Origin: Nocardiopsis sp. CNR-923
GTDB lineage: Bacteria; Actinomycetota; Actinomycetes; Streptosporangiales; Streptosporangiaceae
Assembly (NCBI RefSeq): GCF_001942255.1
Contig: NZ_MKKC01000109.1
Coordinates: 121,799 to 185,798, forward strand
Length of the DNA: 64,000 nucleotides
Direction of reading: 5' to 3'
The notes beneath the pieces were generated by a model. The model was not told the DNA's origin, searched no databases, and saw nothing but the letters and a program-made list of their open reading frames with translations. This document shows positions 62,722-64,000 of the stretch, in pieces (the stretch's first letter is position 1; every line of letters begins with the position of its first letter). A program made the translations under genes and the position numbers.

Positions 62722-63632
62722 ATGCGAGCCGTCGCCTTCCACCGACCCGGCCCCCCCGACGTCCTGGAGGTGCTCGACCTCCCCGACCCCGAGCCCGGCC
62801 CCGGGCAGGTGCGTGTCCGCGTGCGTGCGGCCGGGGTCCAGCCCGTGGACACCGCGATCCGCCGGGGGGTGCGCCTCGGGTTCGAGGTGGCGTCGCCCCA
62901 GGTGCTGGGCAACGACTTCGCCGGGACGGTGGACGTCCTCGGCGAGGGAGTGACTTCAGTGGCCGTGGGGGACGCGGTGCTCGGCTGGTCGCTGATGGCC
63001 TGCTACGCGGAGTTCGTGGTCGTCGGCGTCGAACAGATCGTGCCCCGGCCCGCGGGGATGCCGTGGGAGCACGCCGGGGTGCTGGCGTCGTCCGCGCAGA
63101 CCGCGCACACGGCACTGCGGACCCTCCGCGTCGGCGAGGGGGACACCGTCCTGGTGCACGCGGCCGCGGGCGGGGTGGGGACGTTCGCGGTGCAGATGGC
63201 GCGTGCGTGGGGCGCCGCGGTGCTCGGCACCTGCGGGGAGGCCAACGCCGACCACGTGCGGGCGCTCGGCGCGGTGCCGGTGCGCCACGGCGAGGGCCTC
63301 GCCGACGGGGTGCGCGCGGCGGCGCCCGAGGGGGTGGACGCGGCGTTGGACATGGTCGGCGGAGAGACGCTGCGGGTGTCGGTCGAGCTGGTGAAGGACC
63401 GGGAGCGGGTCGGGACGATCGTGGACTACCCGGGGGCGGCCGAGCTGGGCGCGTGGGGATCCGGTCGCGGCGGTCGGTCGAGCGGCTGCGGGAGATCGTG
63501 GAGCTGTACGAGCGGGGGGCGCTGCGGGTGCACGTGTCCCGCGCGTTCCCGCTGGAGGAGGCGGCCGAGGCGCACCGGGTGTCGGAGCTGCGGCGGACAC
63601 GGGGGAAGCTGGCGCTGGTCATGGGGGAGTGA
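62722..63632 (+). CDS. Zinc-type alcohol dehydrogenase/quinone oxidoreductase (MDR), one frameshift
   Basis: About 303 residues. MRAVAFHRPGPPDVLEVLDL opens; the NADPH motif is VLVHAAAGGVGTFAVQMARA. No catalytic zinc cysteines are seen, so it is of the quinone oxidoreductase kind. In the run GGGG at 63455-63458 one G is missing; the next frame gives IRSRRSVERLREIVELYERG and ends RRTRGKLALVMGE. Probably reduces an enone or quinone. Last gene of the plus arm; a terminator follows. Confidence 0.82.
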
Positions 63633-63640
63633 GGCGGGGT

Positions 63641-63668
63641 CCCGGTCGGGGAGTGTTCCCCGACCGGG
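63641..63668 (+). terminator. Terminator hairpin at the end of the polyketide cluster
   Basis: Perfect 12-bp stem CCCGGTCGGGGA (63641-63652) with TCCCCGACCGGG (63657-63668), loop GTGT. It closes the plus arm. Confidence 0.75.
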
Positions 63669-63714
63669 GTCCGGTGTGCCCGCTGGTCAGCCGACGGTGT
63701 TCAGCGTGTCTTAG

Positions 63715-63750
63715 CGAGGAACCCCGGGGCTTCAGCCCCGGGAGGAATCG
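63715..63750. mobile_element. IS200/IS605-like right-end structure (solo remnant)
   Basis: GCGAGGAACCCC followed by the hairpin CCCGGGGC-TTCA-GCCCCGGG (63723-63742) and GAGGAATCGC is the form of the 3' end of actinobacterial IS200/IS605 or TnpB-only elements, where it also ends the guide RNA scaffold. No tnpA or tnpB is present next to it, so it is a solo end or remnant. Called from memory of such ends. Confidence 0.45.
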
Positions 63751-63825
63751 CCCCCAAGACTAGATGAGTGATTCCGATGTCTGAACTGGTTACGGACATG
63801 GCGAAGGGTGCCCGAGAGTCTTGCT

Positions 63826-64000
63826 GTGACACGAGACCTGGACACCCTTCTGACCGCACTCTACGCCTTCTGCGACGACCACGTCGTCGGACCCCGCAGG
63901 GTCGGCCGCCCACCCAAGCTCACCGACGCCGAACTGCTGTGCCTGGCCACCGCCCAGGTCCTGCTCGGCTTCCCCTCGATGCGGCACTGGCTGCGTTTCG
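63826..64000 (+). mobile_element. IS982-family transposase, N-terminal part, cut by the window edge
   Basis: From GTG 63826: VTRDLDTLLTALYAFCDDHV, then GPRRVGRPPKLTDAELLCLA and TAQVLLGFPSMRHWLRF. The GRPPKLTDAELLCLA...QVLLG wording is that of IS982-type transposases common in actinomycetes. The DDE residues lie beyond the window. Sequence around 63775-63815 may include the left inverted repeat, which I cannot confirm without the right end. Confidence 0.75.

Overview
The window is chromosomal DNA of a strongly GC-rich actinomycete. Third codon positions are almost always G or C, GTG starts are common, and tightly coupled genes overlap by 4 bp (GTGA or ATGA). A BldC-type regulator, a complete 14-subunit NADH dehydrogenase, menaquinone genes and a spore-pigment/pentangular type II polyketide locus all fit a filamentous actinomycete. 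From memory the closest match is Nocardiopsis/Nocardiopsaceae (inference, not checked).

1-4.7 kb: end of a cytochrome c maturation gene (ccsB), small membrane proteins, bldC, a secreted beta-propeller protein and menG. 4.7-23.6 kb: an energy-metabolism block with a MenJ-like menaquinone reductase, nuoA-nuoN and a long-chain polyprenyl diphosphate synthase. It makes and modifies menaquinone and builds the complex I that reduces it. Two sequences resembling operators of the NADH/NAD+ sensor Rex precede the menJ-like gene and nuoA. 23.7-28 kb: two tandem secreted low-complexity proteins, RarD and MsrA.

28-46.4 kb is accessory and mixed. It holds an XRE regulator behind three dyads spaced exactly 27 bp apart, a CPH-type copper ATPase behind a CsoR-like operator, a small arsenic set (flavoprotein, ArsR-acetyltransferase fusion, ArsC, no permease), an ECF sigma factor, gene remnants, an acyltransferase, a two-component system, an STAS/anti-sigma pair, a methyltransferase, a CBS-BON protein, a phosphorothioate-DNA-type HNH nuclease, a BP74-like protein and a cation diffusion facilitator.

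46.4-63.6 kb is a type II polyketide cluster in two divergent arms. The minus arm has 15 genes: TcmI-type cyclase, cupin, KS-alpha, KS-beta, ACP, aromatase/cyclase, DUF1772, ketoreductase, two ABM monooxygenases, a small protein, an AccD-like zinc ribbon, KAS III-like protein, POT transporter and asparagine-synthase-like amide synthetase. The plus arm has a second DUF1772 protein, an MFS exporter, an acyltransferase, a Tat-exported multicopper oxidase and a zinc-type dehydrogenase. The cyclase/ABM/amidotransferase set is typical of pentangular polyphenol loci; the KAS III-like protein plus acyltransferase suggests a non-acetate starter unit. The cluster ends at an IS605-like end structure and an IS982-type transposase cut by the window edge.

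At least nineteen small indels, mostly loss of one G or C, break about fourteen otherwise intact genes, including four nuo genes. I read these as sequence errors and annotate the genes as whole, marking each break.
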